A stretch of DNA of 64,000 bases from Streptomyces ambofaciens ATCC 23877. Its GTDB lineage: Bacteria > Actinomycetota > Actinomycetes > Streptomycetales > Streptomycetaceae. Under the pieces are notes generated by a model, which searched no databases, was not told where the DNA came from, and worked only from the letters and a program-made list of their open reading frames with translations. The position numbers were made by a program, and so were the translations under genes. Positions 25,819 through 33,530 of the stretch are shown in pieces. The DNA lies in NCBI RefSeq assembly GCF_001267885.1, contig NZ_CP012382.1, positions 4,575,001-4,639,000 of the forward strand, written 5' to 3'. Every line of letters begins with the position of its first letter. Position 1 is the stretch's first letter.

Positions 25819-27180
25819 TCACCAGTGAGTGTCCGGTGCCGGCATCCAGCCGCTCTCCTTCCAGGTGTTGTAGTCCTCGTTGTAGGGCTTGTCCCTGGGG
25901 AGCAGATGGTGTTCGGCCAGCCAACCCATCGAGTCGCTTTTACTCAGCGCTTTGTCCGTGACGTCGACGGCCATGCCACCGTACCCGGCGGTCAAGGCAG
26001 CTCCGTAGCCCAGGTTTCCGAGTGCGGTGGTGCCGCTCGACACTGCTCCGGGGAAGACTCCCTTATTCGCGCGGAGCTGACCGTAGAGGCCTGCCGCTTC
26101 GTCGTCCCCCAGGTGCTTCCACTTCGAAAGCGTTGAGACCGGCGTGGGGCCCTTTGTGACCAAGCCGGCCTCCCTGGAGATCTTCTTCAGCGTGAAGTGC
26201 CGCAGGTCTGAGAAGAACTTCCGGGAAACGTCGTCCTGTGCGCCCGCCATGGCCCGGCTCAGGTCGTTGAGCATCCCCTTATGGGAGCGAAGGCCCGCCT
26301 TGAGTCCTGCGGTCCTGCTTGTCTGCGCGGCGGTGGAGGCGGCCTTGTTGGCGCCCTTGAGCGCGTTGATGCCGCCTCGGCCGATGCCCATCAGAAGCAG
26401 GCCGCCGACGTCGAAGGCCAGATCGGTCCAGGACGCGTCACCTGAGGCGACCAGCAGGGATCTGGTAAGGATCGTGAGCACGGCGATACCGAGGACCAAT
26501 AGGTTCAGTCCGGGGATCCAGATGGCGACGATCCCGGCGATGGTCGCGATCCATCCGAGCCCGTCCAGGACAGTCTTGATCCATTTCGCGTTGTCGTGCA
26601 CCCAGCCCTTGACGTTGTCCCACCACGAGTCCTCGATTACGTCGTCGATCTCGTCGCGGATCTTGCCCGCGTGGTGGTTGGCGCGGTCGTCCCGGTCGCC
26701 GGTGACGGTGTGCAGGCGGGTTCGGTACGGCTGGAGGGGGTCGTCGGCGGGACTGGTGCCACTGGGGGACGAGTGCGGAGCCTCCTTGTCCTCCGAGGCG
26801 GACTTCTTGGCCTTCTCGGCCTCTACTTCCTTCTGCTTCTCCTTGGCCTGACGCAGAATCTTGTCGGCGTCGCCCTGGAAGTCCTCCAGCTCGTTCGACC
26901 ACTTGGTGAGATGGCCGTGTACCCGTTCGTATCGTCCGGCTACCTCCCGCATGTGCTTCTCAAGCGTGGAGGACTGCTCACGCAGAGCCTCTACGTACTT
27001 GCCCTTGAGTGTCTCGTCGTCGCTGATCGCCTTGAGGTTCTTGGCCTGGTCCCGAAGCTTCTTGGCGACCGAGATCATGTGTTTGACCTCGGCACGGATC
27101 TCCTCCGGGTCACCGGGCACGGGATCGGAGTCACACAGCGGCTGCCAGTCCACCGGACGGCGCTTCGAGGTCGGTGTCAT
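25819..27180 (-). CDS. Large T7SS-type secreted protein, module 2
   Basis: About 453 residues. It starts with DWQPLCDSDPVPGDPEEIR, the signature shared with 18561-19814. A helical/coiled-coil part follows (HMISVAKKLRDQAKNLKAI, EKQKEVEAEKAKKSASEDKE) to ~170. The central part holds the segment WWDNVKGWVHDNAKWIKTVLDGLG and hydrophobic stretches (IATIAGIVAIWIPGLNLLVLGIAVLTIL). The end reads EHHLLPRDKPYNEDYNTW...GWMPAPDTHW. That C-terminus differs from the other two modules, as expected for a polymorphic family with a swapped tip. I see no recognised nuclease or toxin motif. ATG 27180 is 4 bp after the upstream stop; longer frames upstream are out-of-frame readings of that gene. Confidence 0.77.
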   Translation of the reverse strand: MTPTSKRRPVDWQPLCDSDPVPGDPEEIRAEVKHMISVAKKLRDQAKNLKAISDDETLKGKYVEALREQSSTLEKHMREVAGRYERVHGHLTKWSNELEDFQGDADKILRQAKEKQKEVEAEKAKKSASEDKEAPHSSPSGTSPADDPLQPYRTRLHTVTGDRDDRANHHAGKIRDEIDDVIEDSWWDNVKGWVHDNAKWIKTVLDGLGWIATIAGIVAIWIPGLNLLVLGIAVLTILTRSLLVASGDASWTDLAFDVGGLLLMGIGRGGINALKGANKAASTAAQTSRTAGLKAGLRSHKGMLNDLSRAMAGAQDDVSRKFFSDLRHFTLKKISREAGLVTKGPTPVSTLSKWKHLGDDEAAGLYGQLRANKGVFPGAVSSGTTALGNLGYGAALTAGYGGMAVDVTDKALSKSDSMGWLAEHHLLPRDKPYNEDYNTWKESGWMPAPDTHW

Positions 27181-27184
27181 GGCG

Positions 27185-27475
27185 TCACTTCTTCTTGTCC
27201 TTCTTGGCCAACTGCTCGTCGAGATCCTCGAACGCCTTCTTGCTGCCGGCCACGAGCTTGCCAACCGATTCGATGGACTCGACGAGCTTGGTGCGGTAGT
27301 CGTCCCAGTTATCGACGAAGTCCTCCATGGCTCCGGCGACGGCACCAGAGCCCCAGTGTTCCTTCATGTCGTCCCGGCGGTTCTCGATGTCCTCGAAGGT
27401 CTTCTTGAGCTGGCCGAGCTTGCGTTCGCAGTCTGCGAGGAAGTCGTAGTCGACCGTCAGGTCCGGCTCACCCAT
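27185..27475 (-). CDS. Small WXG100-like helical protein, module 2
   Basis: A 96-residue acidic helical protein, first gene of the module-2 operon. The central turn HWGSGAVAGAMEDFVDNWDDYR retains a Trp-Gly, the closest to a real WXG motif among the four small proteins. The C-terminal helix has KAFEDLDEQLAKKDKKK, where F-x-x-x-D replaces Y-x-x-x-D. A GGGGGAAGGG stretch precedes ATG 27475. The promoter region contains the 51-bp element at 27534-27584 that is shared with the lipoprotein operon at 31803. It is probably co-secreted with, or guides, the large protein encoded next. Confidence 0.82.
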   Translation of the reverse strand: MGEPDLTVDYDFLADCERKLGQLKKTFEDIENRRDDMKEHWGSGAVAGAMEDFVDNWDDYRTKLVESIESVGKLVAGSKKAFEDLDEQLAKKDKKK

Positions 27476-27533
27476 GCAGTTCCCTTCCCCCGTGTCTGAT
27501 CATGTGGTGTCGCGCGTCGTGGAGAGAGCGTCG

Positions 27534-27584
27534 GTCAAGACGACAGACGCTAGTGGTGGGGCTGCCGTCTTCGCCACAGCGAAC
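27534..27584 (-). promoter_or_regulatory. Promoter-like element shared with the 32503 element
   Basis: Read on the minus strand, AGTTCGC-TGTG-GCGAA (a 5-4-5 inverted repeat, 27570-27583) is followed 18 bp later by TAGCGTCTGT (27543-27552) and CTTGAC. The same blocks with the same spacing occur at 32503-32553, upstream of another minus-strand operon. It starts 59 bp upstream of the module-2 start codon. It may be an alternative-sigma promoter with an operator. Confidence 0.6.
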
Positions 27585-27671
27585 TTCTCCGACATTGCTG
27601 CCGGAGTAGGACGTACGGGGTGTTTGGTGATGCGGTTGCGTCCTGACCCCATTTCGGGTGCTCCGCATTCG

Positions 27672-28445
27672 CTAGGCACTCGTACGAGTGAGCTCGACGG
27701 CTTCATCCGTCAGCCCTGACACCTCGAACAGCACCCCTGCGAGCTCCACCGTGTCGCCGACCCGAACGTCCTTGTAGCCGGCGACGGGAACCGCGGCGCA
27801 GTTCGCGGCGATCCCCGCGGTGCCGGCGTTTGTGTCGACGTAGGAGACCGTGAGGGACAGGCCTGTCGGGAAACGCTGGACGCCGCCGTTGTCGAGCAGT
27901 GAGAAAGTGTCCCCTCTCGGTGGGAAGCCCTTGGCGGCGATGGCCACGACGGCGCGGTTGGTGGTGAAGCAGAGGCCGGTGTCCGCGGAGCCCTGCCGGG
28001 GTTCGAGCGATGTCGGTGCGGCGGCGAGGGCAGTACGGTCCGCGGCAAGCTTCGGTTCCAGGGCCACGCGGTAGGAGCAGATCTGCCGCACGGTGTACTC
28101 GTGGCCGCCGACCTCGATGTCAGTCCCGGGTGAGGCCTTCCACTGCCGCTGCTCCGGTGCGTACTTGAGGCCGTCGCGCAGCGTCGCCGTACGCGTCGTG
28201 CCGTCCGCGGACCCATCGGCGTACTGCACACCCCCGCCGCCGGGCAGCGCGAAGCCGCCACCGCGCAGAACGTGCACTCCGTTGGCCGGGGCGGTGCCCA
28301 CGCATGCGGGGCCCTTGTCGCGGGCGACAGTTGTCCTGCCGCCCGCCCCGCCGCTGTCGGACGACGAGCCGCAGCTGGCCAGGGTCAGCATCGCGAGAGC
28401 GGTCAGTGTCGCGGCCCTCGTGCGACCGCGCCCGATGCTACTCAC
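27672..28445 (-). CDS. Predicted lipoprotein, unknown function
   Basis: About 257 residues. The signal peptide MSSIGRGRTRAATLTALAMLTLASCG ends in a lipobox (L-A-S-C), so the mature protein should be membrane-anchored outside the cell, starting at Cys. A Ser/Gly-rich linker leads to a beta-rich domain with several Cys (PACVGT, RQICSYR, GLCFTT, AANCAAV) that could form disulfides, and a C-terminal segment VRVGDTVELAGVLFEVSGLTDEAVELTR. I do not recognise the domain. The GTG start overlaps the stop of the small gene at 28438 by 8 bp. It follows module 2 and may work at the cell surface with the neighbouring secreted proteins. Confidence 0.8.
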   Translation of the reverse strand: MSSIGRGRTRAATLTALAMLTLASCGSSSDSGGAGGRTTVARDKGPACVGTAPANGVHVLRGGGFALPGGGGVQYADGSADGTTRTATLRDGLKYAPEQRQWKASPGTDIEVGGHEYTVRQICSYRVALEPKLAADRTALAAAPTSLEPRQGSADTGLCFTTNRAVVAIAAKGFPPRGDTFSLLDNGGVQRFPTGLSLTVSYVDTNAGTAGIAANCAAVPVAGYKDVRVGDTVELAGVLFEVSGLTDEAVELTRTSA

Positions 28446-28740
28446 CGGCCTGGACCCAGCGCGTCGCGCCCACCAGCGGTGCCGTACTCATGCCGTTCAG
28501 GGTGCGCTGCCGCTGCCGGAGGGTGCTGGTGCATTCGTCGGCGTCCTCGCTGGGCCTCACGTCCGCGTCATCCCCCGTTCTCTGTGCACGTACGGCGTCG
28601 GACTCGCTGGACGGAGCCACGCCACCGCTGGTGCAGCATACGAGGGTCCGGGGCAGCTCCGAATCTGAGACGACCGTCTCCACGGATGGCACACAATCAC
28701 CACACGCGTTGTTCCGGCACCGGGTCGCTGGTGCTGACAC
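28438..28740 (-). CDS. Small Cys-rich hypothetical protein
   Basis: About 100 residues from GTG 28740, overlapping the lipoprotein start at 28445. The N-terminus has a Cys cluster (TRCRNNACGDCVPSVE, TLVCCTSGG), and the rest is acidic with DADECTSTLRQRQRTL. Third codon positions are GC-rich, which favours a real gene, and the overlap would give translational coupling. No ribosome site is obvious and no family is recognised, so this could be spurious. Confidence 0.4.
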   Translation of the reverse strand: MSAPATRCRNNACGDCVPSVETVVSDSELPRTLVCCTSGGVAPSSESDAVRAQRTGDDADVRPSEDADECTSTLRQRQRTLNGMSTAPLVGATRWVQAGE

Positions 28741-28878
28741 CGCAGCACATCAGCGCCTCAAGGCAATGCGGTCGCCGGGTTGTTCCGCCGTTACTCCGTG
28801 AACTCCTCGCATGAGTGCGAGGCCTGGATCGCGAGGAACCGCGGCAGGACCCGCACGGGTGGGGGGACAGTGGTCGCC

Positions 28879-29481
28879 ATGGAGTCGAGTAGTGAGTTTC
28901 TGCGTTTCGAGTTGCTGCCGTACCGCACCCGGCCGAGGAACGAGTTGCCCACCGCGGGGGTCAGGGGGGACGTGGGGTGCTTTGGGTCCGTCGTGGTGGA
29001 GCGATGTCCGCTCTACCAGCCGCTGGGGGAGAAAGTGGACACCGCCCGACTGAGCGGCCCCGCCTTTCCGGAGACGGTCTTCCGTGGCAAGCGCAGGAGC
29101 GGGCGGCCTTCGCTGTTCAGGGCCGAGCTCGTCCTCGGCGGTCGGCCCGCGGAACTGCGGTTCAACGCCCGGGCCCTGAGAAAGGCCACCCGGGTGCTGC
29201 GCATCGCGTATGACGGCCGGGAGTACGTCTATCGCTCGCAGGGCCTGGGAAAGGCGAACGTCCTGGAAAGAGAGGGCGTCAGGATTTCGATCGAGTTCGG
29301 CCGACAGATCCCACCGGCCGACATCGCCAGGGCAGGCACCGCCATCGGCCCCGTGGACTCCGTCGACCTCGCCATCGCCATCGTGCTGGAGGAGGTGGAC
29401 ACAGACGTTCTCACTTTGGGCGGCACGGCGATTTCGTCCCCCTTCGCCTTGATGCAGCACTTTTCGGACCGGGCGGAGTAG
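28879..29481 (+). CDS. Unknown protein, first of a tandem paralog pair
   Basis: About 200 residues starting MESSSEFLRFELLPYR, no signal peptide. I chose ATG 28879 (a G-rich ribosome site at 28859-28864); the frame is open further upstream, but that part is poor. The C-terminus SVDLAIAIVLEEVDTDVLTLGGTAISSP matches ALDIGLAVVLEAVYTRNLSLPGAVVSMP in the next gene, and both have a beta-rich middle with a basic loop (RKATRVLRIAYDGREYVYR; RALRIHIKDRSYAYAQ). The long hydrophobic segment near the end may be a buried helix. Family and function unknown. Confidence 0.7.
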   Translation: MESSSEFLRFELLPYRTRPRNELPTAGVRGDVGCFGSVVVERCPLYQPLGEKVDTARLSGPAFPETVFRGKRRSGRPSLFRAELVLGGRPAELRFNARALRKATRVLRIAYDGREYVYRSQGLGKANVLEREGVRISIEFGRQIPPADIARAGTAIGPVDSVDLAIAIVLEEVDTDVLTLGGTAISSPFALMQHFSDRAE

Positions 29482-29707
29482 CGGTCCTCAAGTTCCCACC
29501 AGGCGCGCGCTCTATGACGGCCCAGGTGCGGCCCCAGCAGTTCCAACCGGGACTTCGGGCTTGCCGCAGGGCTGGCATGCCGGCTTCTCAGGTGACCTAC
29601 GGTGTTTCGGGTGGTCCTTGCTTTACTGGCCTACGGTGCGGCGAACCGGCAGAGGACGCCGAGACCGGTTGCGCAGCATCGGCTGACCGAGGACAGGAAG
29701 GCGCCAA

Positions 29708-30289
29708 GTGGAGAGCGGAATCACCTTCGAGTTGCAACGCGCTGCGTCTACCCGAGGACGCCGGGGTGATGTCGCCTCGTGGGTCGGCCAGGTGGACGGC
29801 CTCGGCCGTATCGAGCTGAGCTTTCCCACGGAGCACAGTGATTATCCGGCGGAGTACTGCGAGGTGGCGGTGGCCGGTGAGAGTTTCCCGCTCGTCACTT
29901 ACCTCGGCCTGCGGTATCTGCGAAGGCCCCTCCTCGCCGAGGGGGAGCTGCGTGTCGACTGGGAACCGGCGGATCTCCATCGCGGTACCTATCGGCTGGG
30001 ACGAATGGGGCGCGCTCTCCGTATTCACATCAAAGACCGTTCGTACGCCTATGCCCAGGTCGGTGGCAAGCGCAGTCACGAACTGGCGCGGCAGGGCGCG
30101 GGTGTGCTCATGAGGCGTTCTGGATGGAACAATCCACGGACCTTGGCCGGGACCTGCTTCGGGACGGCGGACGCACTCGACATCGGCCTCGCCGTCGTCC
30201 TGGAGGCCGTGTACACGCGAAATCTCTCGCTGCCCGGCGCCGTGGTGTCGATGCCGGGCCGCTTTCTGAACCGGTGCAATTTTCTCTGA
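29708..30289 (+). CDS. Unknown protein, second of a tandem paralog pair
   Basis: About 193 residues from GTG 29708, with AGGAAGG just upstream. It aligns over its length with the protein at 28879-29481, most clearly in the C-terminal third (ALDIGLAVVLEAV...SMPGRF) and in the middle segment with the Y-A-Y/Y-V-Y motif. The pair is separated by ~225 bp, so each may have its own promoter. No catalytic motif or localisation signal is apparent. The genes lie between the module-2 lipoprotein and the A-B operon, and could be accessory to either. Confidence 0.7.
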   Translation: MESGITFELQRAASTRGRRGDVASWVGQVDGLGRIELSFPTEHSDYPAEYCEVAVAGESFPLVTYLGLRYLRRPLLAEGELRVDWEPADLHRGTYRLGRMGRALRIHIKDRSYAYAQVGGKRSHELARQGAGVLMRRSGWNNPRTLAGTCFGTADALDIGLAVVLEAVYTRNLSLPGAVVSMPGRFLNRCNFL

Positions 30290-30720
30290 TCTCCGGGCCT
30301 GCCTGTCGAAGTTCACGCCGGGCACCGCCAAGACCGGGTCCCGCCGCGCGCGCCTTCAGCCTCGCCGTCCTCTTCAAGGCGTGTACGCGCGTGACCGGTC
30401 ACTTCGCAGGCCTTGATTTCCGGGCGGGGGCGGCTGGCGGACAGGCCCGAGAGACAGCGGCCGGCCGACGTCGGCTCCGGTGCCTTGTGCGGCGCCTGCC
30501 TCAGAACACGGTCAGGCGTCCGCCAGTAGTCGACGCCGGGTTCACCCACTCTCGCGAGAGCTGTAGAACAACCGCTTCGCGCGGTGGAGGGTCACCACAG
30601 CGCGAAGGCGGGCAGGGGCGAGTGAGGGCCGGCCGCGTATACGGCGATGCAGGTTGCGGACCAGGTCTTCGGGGACTTCTCTGCGCAGCGCGTTTCCCTA
30701 TCTGGCTGCTACTACCGTAC
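30290..30720 (+). other. Intergenic region without a gene
   Basis: Between the convergent genes ending at 30289 and 30721 I see no credible coding frame. There is a short perfect palindrome CTCTCGCGAGAG near 30549, which is too little to call a terminator. Confidence 0.5.
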
Positions 30721-31806
30721 TCACCGGTTGATGGACTGGATCTCCTGGACCGTGACCGCCTGGGCGTTCCCGAAGGTCCCGTCGGGCAGGTCGCCGCCCG
30801 CGCCGCCGGAGCCCGTCCACGCGATGTCCCAGGTGATGGTGGCCTGGAGGTCGTAGGTTCCGTCGCCGGAGGAGCGCAGGTACTTGATTCCGCAGGGCGG
30901 GGTCTGGTCGGCCTTGCCCTTGGCGTACGGCTCGCCGATCGAGCCGTCGGCGTTGATGGTGCACTCGCCGGAGGCCGGGTAGGTCTCGGCGTCCGGTGTG
31001 CCCGGCTCGAGCTTCAGGGACACCGGCTTGGCGGTCGTCGTGGCCGTGAGATTGAAGCCGGGAGCGTTGATCGCGGCCGTTGCCTGGACCTCGTCGAAGA
31101 CGGCCTTGTCGAGCCACGCCCAGGTCGGCAGGTTCACCTTCGTGGTCTCCTCGGGGGCGAGGCTGACCTTGGTGTCGGGAAGCTGCATGTGCTGGTAGGC
31201 GAGGGCGGCGAGTATCTCCGGGGTGATGGCTTCCTCGTGCTGGGGCGGGGGGGCCTCGCCGTTGTCCACCCAGAAGGGGAGGTCGGTGCAGGCACTGCGC
31301 TTGAGGATGTCCGGTTCGTCGGGGTTCTCGACACCGGCCCAGAACATTCCCTCGCCGTCCTTCTCGATGTTGTAGTCCTTGTAGCCGGGGTTGTCGGCCC
31401 AGCCGAACTCGTCCTCGTAGTGACTCCTCGTCTGGCCGATCGCCGAGCCCGCGTGCCCGGTCATACCGGGAGCGCTCGCGGCCTTCTCGAGGTCTGCGGA
31501 CATCTTCTTCTTGAATTCCTTGGCCCCGAGGTAGGGGGCGTACCAGCAGGGAGGAGGGGACCAGTTGACGTCGGCGGACGTCACGTTGCCCTTGCCACCG
31601 CCCTTGGCGACGGACCCGGAGTACTGGATGCGGGCGGCGGCGTAGATGCCGGTCCTGTCGCTGCCACCGGCCTGGTCGGAGCTGGCGCCCTGGTCGTTGC
31701 CCGTCTGTTCTGCCGAGTGGGCAGGCTCCGTGAAAACCACGACGCCAAGGGTCAGGGTCAGGCCGGCTGCAGCAGTGCTCAGTGCCGTACGTCGTGACCT
31801 GTTCAC
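30721..31806 (-). CDS. Secreted protein of the B family (copy B4)
   Basis: About 361 residues with a Sec-type signal peptide (SRRTALSTAAAGLTLTLGVVVFTEPAHSA). Mature features shared with the B proteins at 42073 and 43982 are an SxxxNW(S/T)PPxCWYxP block, KDYNIEKDGEGMFWAG, LPFWVDNGE, NLPTW(A/I)WLDKAxF, CTINADGSIGEPYA, TPPCGIKYLR and an end AVTVQEIQSINR. The paired Cys suggest extracellular disulfides. I place the start at GTG 31806, which overlaps the lipoprotein stop as GTGA exactly as in pair 1; ATG 31812 is the alternative. The family is unknown to me. Its coupling to the A lipoprotein in every copy argues for a surface complex. Confidence 0.8.
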   Translation of the reverse strand: MNRSRRTALSTAAAGLTLTLGVVVFTEPAHSAEQTGNDQGASSDQAGGSDRTGIYAAARIQYSGSVAKGGGKGNVTSADVNWSPPPCWYAPYLGAKEFKKKMSADLEKAASAPGMTGHAGSAIGQTRSHYEDEFGWADNPGYKDYNIEKDGEGMFWAGVENPDEPDILKRSACTDLPFWVDNGEAPPPQHEEAITPEILAALAYQHMQLPDTKVSLAPEETTKVNLPTWAWLDKAVFDEVQATAAINAPGFNLTATTTAKPVSLKLEPGTPDAETYPASGECTINADGSIGEPYAKGKADQTPPCGIKYLRSSGDGTYDLQATITWDIAWTGSGGAGGDLPDGTFGNAQAVTVQEIQSINR

Positions 31807-32474
31807 CGGCATTCCTCCGCCTTCGTCTTGACGAACACCTTGGAGGCCTGCCACAGACCCGCGCCCGTGGGGTACTTGACCATGATGACCCTGAAGTGGT
31901 CGTAGTCCGCGATGCTGGGCTCGCTCCTCAGGATCTTTCCGGTCTTGACCTCTTTCCCGTAGAACTTGCTTGAGTCCACGCAGAACGCGACCTCGACCGA
32001 GTTGCCGTTCGAGGTTGCCCGGGTAGATGCCTCGTAGTGGCGACGGGTGCCAGTCGCCGTCCAACCGCCGTCCACACGGCTGTCGATCTGAGTCTTCGCG
32101 TAATGCAGCCCCTCGCCTGTGGCGTAAGCGGTCACGGCGGCGACGTTGGATGTGCGCTTGTCCACCCCCCGATAGATGGCACGGAAGAAGTTCGCGGCGT
32201 CTTCCATCGCCGCCGCCTCGTTCTTGTCCTCCGGCTTCTCCCAGTCGAAGGTCAGGTTCATGTCCTTCGGGAGGGAGACGTCCACGCCGTCCGGCTTGTC
32301 GGCGGCCGGGGCGCCCGAGGGGCTCGGCGACTTCGTGGGCTGGGCCGAGCCCTGGTCGGCGCCGGCGATCTTGTCGTTCTCGCCGGAGTCGGCGTCACCG
32401 CCTCCGCAGGCCGTCAACAGCAAGGCTGCCGTCGCGGTGAGTGCGGCGGCAACGGGCAAAGAGCGGCGCTTCAC
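31803..32474 (-). CDS. Lipoprotein of the A family (copy A4)
   Basis: About 223 residues. Signal peptide VKRRSLPVAAALTATAALLLTACG with lipobox L-T-A-C. A low-complexity linker follows (SGENDKIAGADQGS, like DSGKDGIAGADTG in the copies at 41420 and 45128). The globular domain runs from KNEAAAMEDAANFFRAIYRGVD to the Cys near the C-terminus (KAEEC). Its alternating helix/beta pattern and size resemble an NTF2-like fold, which is inference. GTG 32474 has GGGGAG upstream. It forms a coupled pair with the B protein downstream and has the shared promoter element 29 bp upstream. Confidence 0.82.
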   Translation of the reverse strand: MKRRSLPVAAALTATAALLLTACGGGDADSGENDKIAGADQGSAQPTKSPSPSGAPAADKPDGVDVSLPKDMNLTFDWEKPEDKNEAAAMEDAANFFRAIYRGVDKRTSNVAAVTAYATGEGLHYAKTQIDSRVDGGWTATGTRRHYEASTRATSNGNSVEVAFCVDSSKFYGKEVKTGKILRSEPSIADYDHFRVIMVKYPTGAGLWQASKVFVKTKAEECR

Positions 32475-32502
32475 AGTGGACTCCCCGTGAGACAAAGGAT
32501 CA

Positions 32503-32553
32503 GTCAAGAGAACAGACGCTATAGGTGTGGTTCGTGGTTTCGCCAGAGCGAAC
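32503..32553 (-). promoter_or_regulatory. Promoter-like element shared with the 27534 element
   Basis: On the minus strand AGTTCGC-TCTG-GCGAA (32539-32552) is followed 18 bp later by ATAGCGTCTGTTC and CTTGAC, aligning without gaps to the element before module 2. It ends 29 bp before the lipoprotein start codon, as expected for a promoter of this A-B operon. Confidence 0.6.
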
Positions 32554-32578
32554 TATGGAGTGAGAGGCAGGGGACGAC

Positions 32579-33235
32579 GTGGCGGAAGGCATCCCGGGAG
32601 TCGCCGATCGGGTCGGCGCGGGTGGCCGGTGGCGGGCGGACGCGGGCCGGTGGCTTTTGTTCAGCGTGCTGTGTGCAGGGGGTTCGCTCGGACTGGCCTG
32701 GACCGGGCCGGTCGTGCCGTTGCCGGGCCCCGTGCGGGGGGTGGGGCTGCTCCTCGCCGTCCTGGTGCTGCCGTTGGCCTCGCTGCTGGTGCCGTTGTTC
32801 GTGCTGCGGCGGGTGCCGCGCAGGAAGCGGAAGGTGGCCTGGCAGCTGGCCGTGCCGCTGATCGCCGGGGTGGCCATGGGGGTGTTCGGGACTGCCGCCG
32901 GTGACCAGACGGCCCTGGCGGACCGGGGGCGGTGGACCGAGGCCGTCGTGGTCCGCATGGACGACAGCGGGACCAACCACTGTGACCTGCGTGCGGTGGA
33001 CGGAGGTGGGATCTCGCCCTCGCTCTCGGAGGGGGACGGCTGCCACGACTGGGTCACCGAGGGGGACGAGTTGCGTGTGCGGTACGACCCCGAAGGGATC
33101 GCCGGGCCGACCGAGTCCGTGGGGAGAAGCTCGTACGGAGGCATGCTGGGGTCCCTCTTCGCGGCCGCCGTCGTGATGGGCACCTGGGGTGCTGTGCGGC
33201 AGAACAGGTGGCACCGGGAGTACGACGGGGGATGA
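32579..33235 (+). CDS. Membrane protein with extracytoplasmic domain, unknown
   Basis: About 218 residues from GTG 32579. Three hydrophobic helices occupy the first ~100 residues (WLLFSVLCAGGSLGLAW, GVGLLLAVLVLPLASLLVPLFVL, WQLAVPLIAGVAMGVFG) with a basic loop (RRVPRRKRKVAW). A ~80-residue domain follows with two Cys (NHCDLRAV, GDGCHDWV), then a last helix (GGMLGSLFAAAVVMGTWGAV) and a basic tail. The domain has the look of the short beta-rich domain in many Streptomyces membrane proteins of unknown function. It is divergent from the A-B lipoprotein operon, and its start lies 26 bp beyond the shared promoter element. Confidence 0.75.
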   Translation: MAEGIPGVADRVGAGGRWRADAGRWLLFSVLCAGGSLGLAWTGPVVPLPGPVRGVGLLLAVLVLPLASLLVPLFVLRRVPRRKRKVAWQLAVPLIAGVAMGVFGTAAGDQTALADRGRWTEAVVVRMDDSGTNHCDLRAVDGGGISPSLSEGDGCHDWVTEGDELRVRYDPEGIAGPTESVGRSSYGGMLGSLFAAAVVMGTWGAVRQNRWHREYDGG

Positions 33236-33328
33236 CCGGGAGGGAGGCCGCGGCTCCTTCCTGCCGAAGGACCCGCGGAGGTCCGCCGCACGTTCTTCAG
33301 GGCTGGAAAGCCCACGAAAGGGAGCCGC

Positions 33329-33525
33329 ACACTACTCACCGCCGAAGGACCCCTCGCGGGCTCCCCGTACGCTCCTCACGGCCGAAGGACTCCCGTGGGG
33401 TCCTCGCACGCTCCTCACGGCCGAAGGACCTCTCGCGGGCTCCTCGCACGCTCCTCACGGCCGAAGGCCCCCCGCAGGGCCCCCGCACGCCCCCCACCGC
33501 CAGTGGCCCCGCGACGCGGTCGCCC
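33329..33525. repeat. 39-40-bp tandem repeat array
   Basis: Five units of 39-40 bp (starting near 33329, 33369, 33408, 33448 and 33487), each of the form ACGCTCCTCACGGCCGAAGG followed by a variable C/G-rich part. The three central units are most alike, and the last is degenerate. It lies between two convergent genes and could act as a complex transcription stop or simply be a minisatellite. Confidence 0.8.
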
Positions 33526-33530
33526 GCCCC

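Noticed and set aside
26144..26902. Plus-strand frames antisense to the large protein of module 2
   Set aside because: They are shadows. The minus-strand frame carries the DPVPGDP signature and matches its paralogs.
31807..32064. N-terminal extension of the B4 protein reading back into the A4 lipoprotein gene
   Set aside because: The frame is open, but that part is antiphase to the clear A4 coding sequence and lacks a signal peptide. GTG 31806 in GTGA overlap gives a proper Sec signal.
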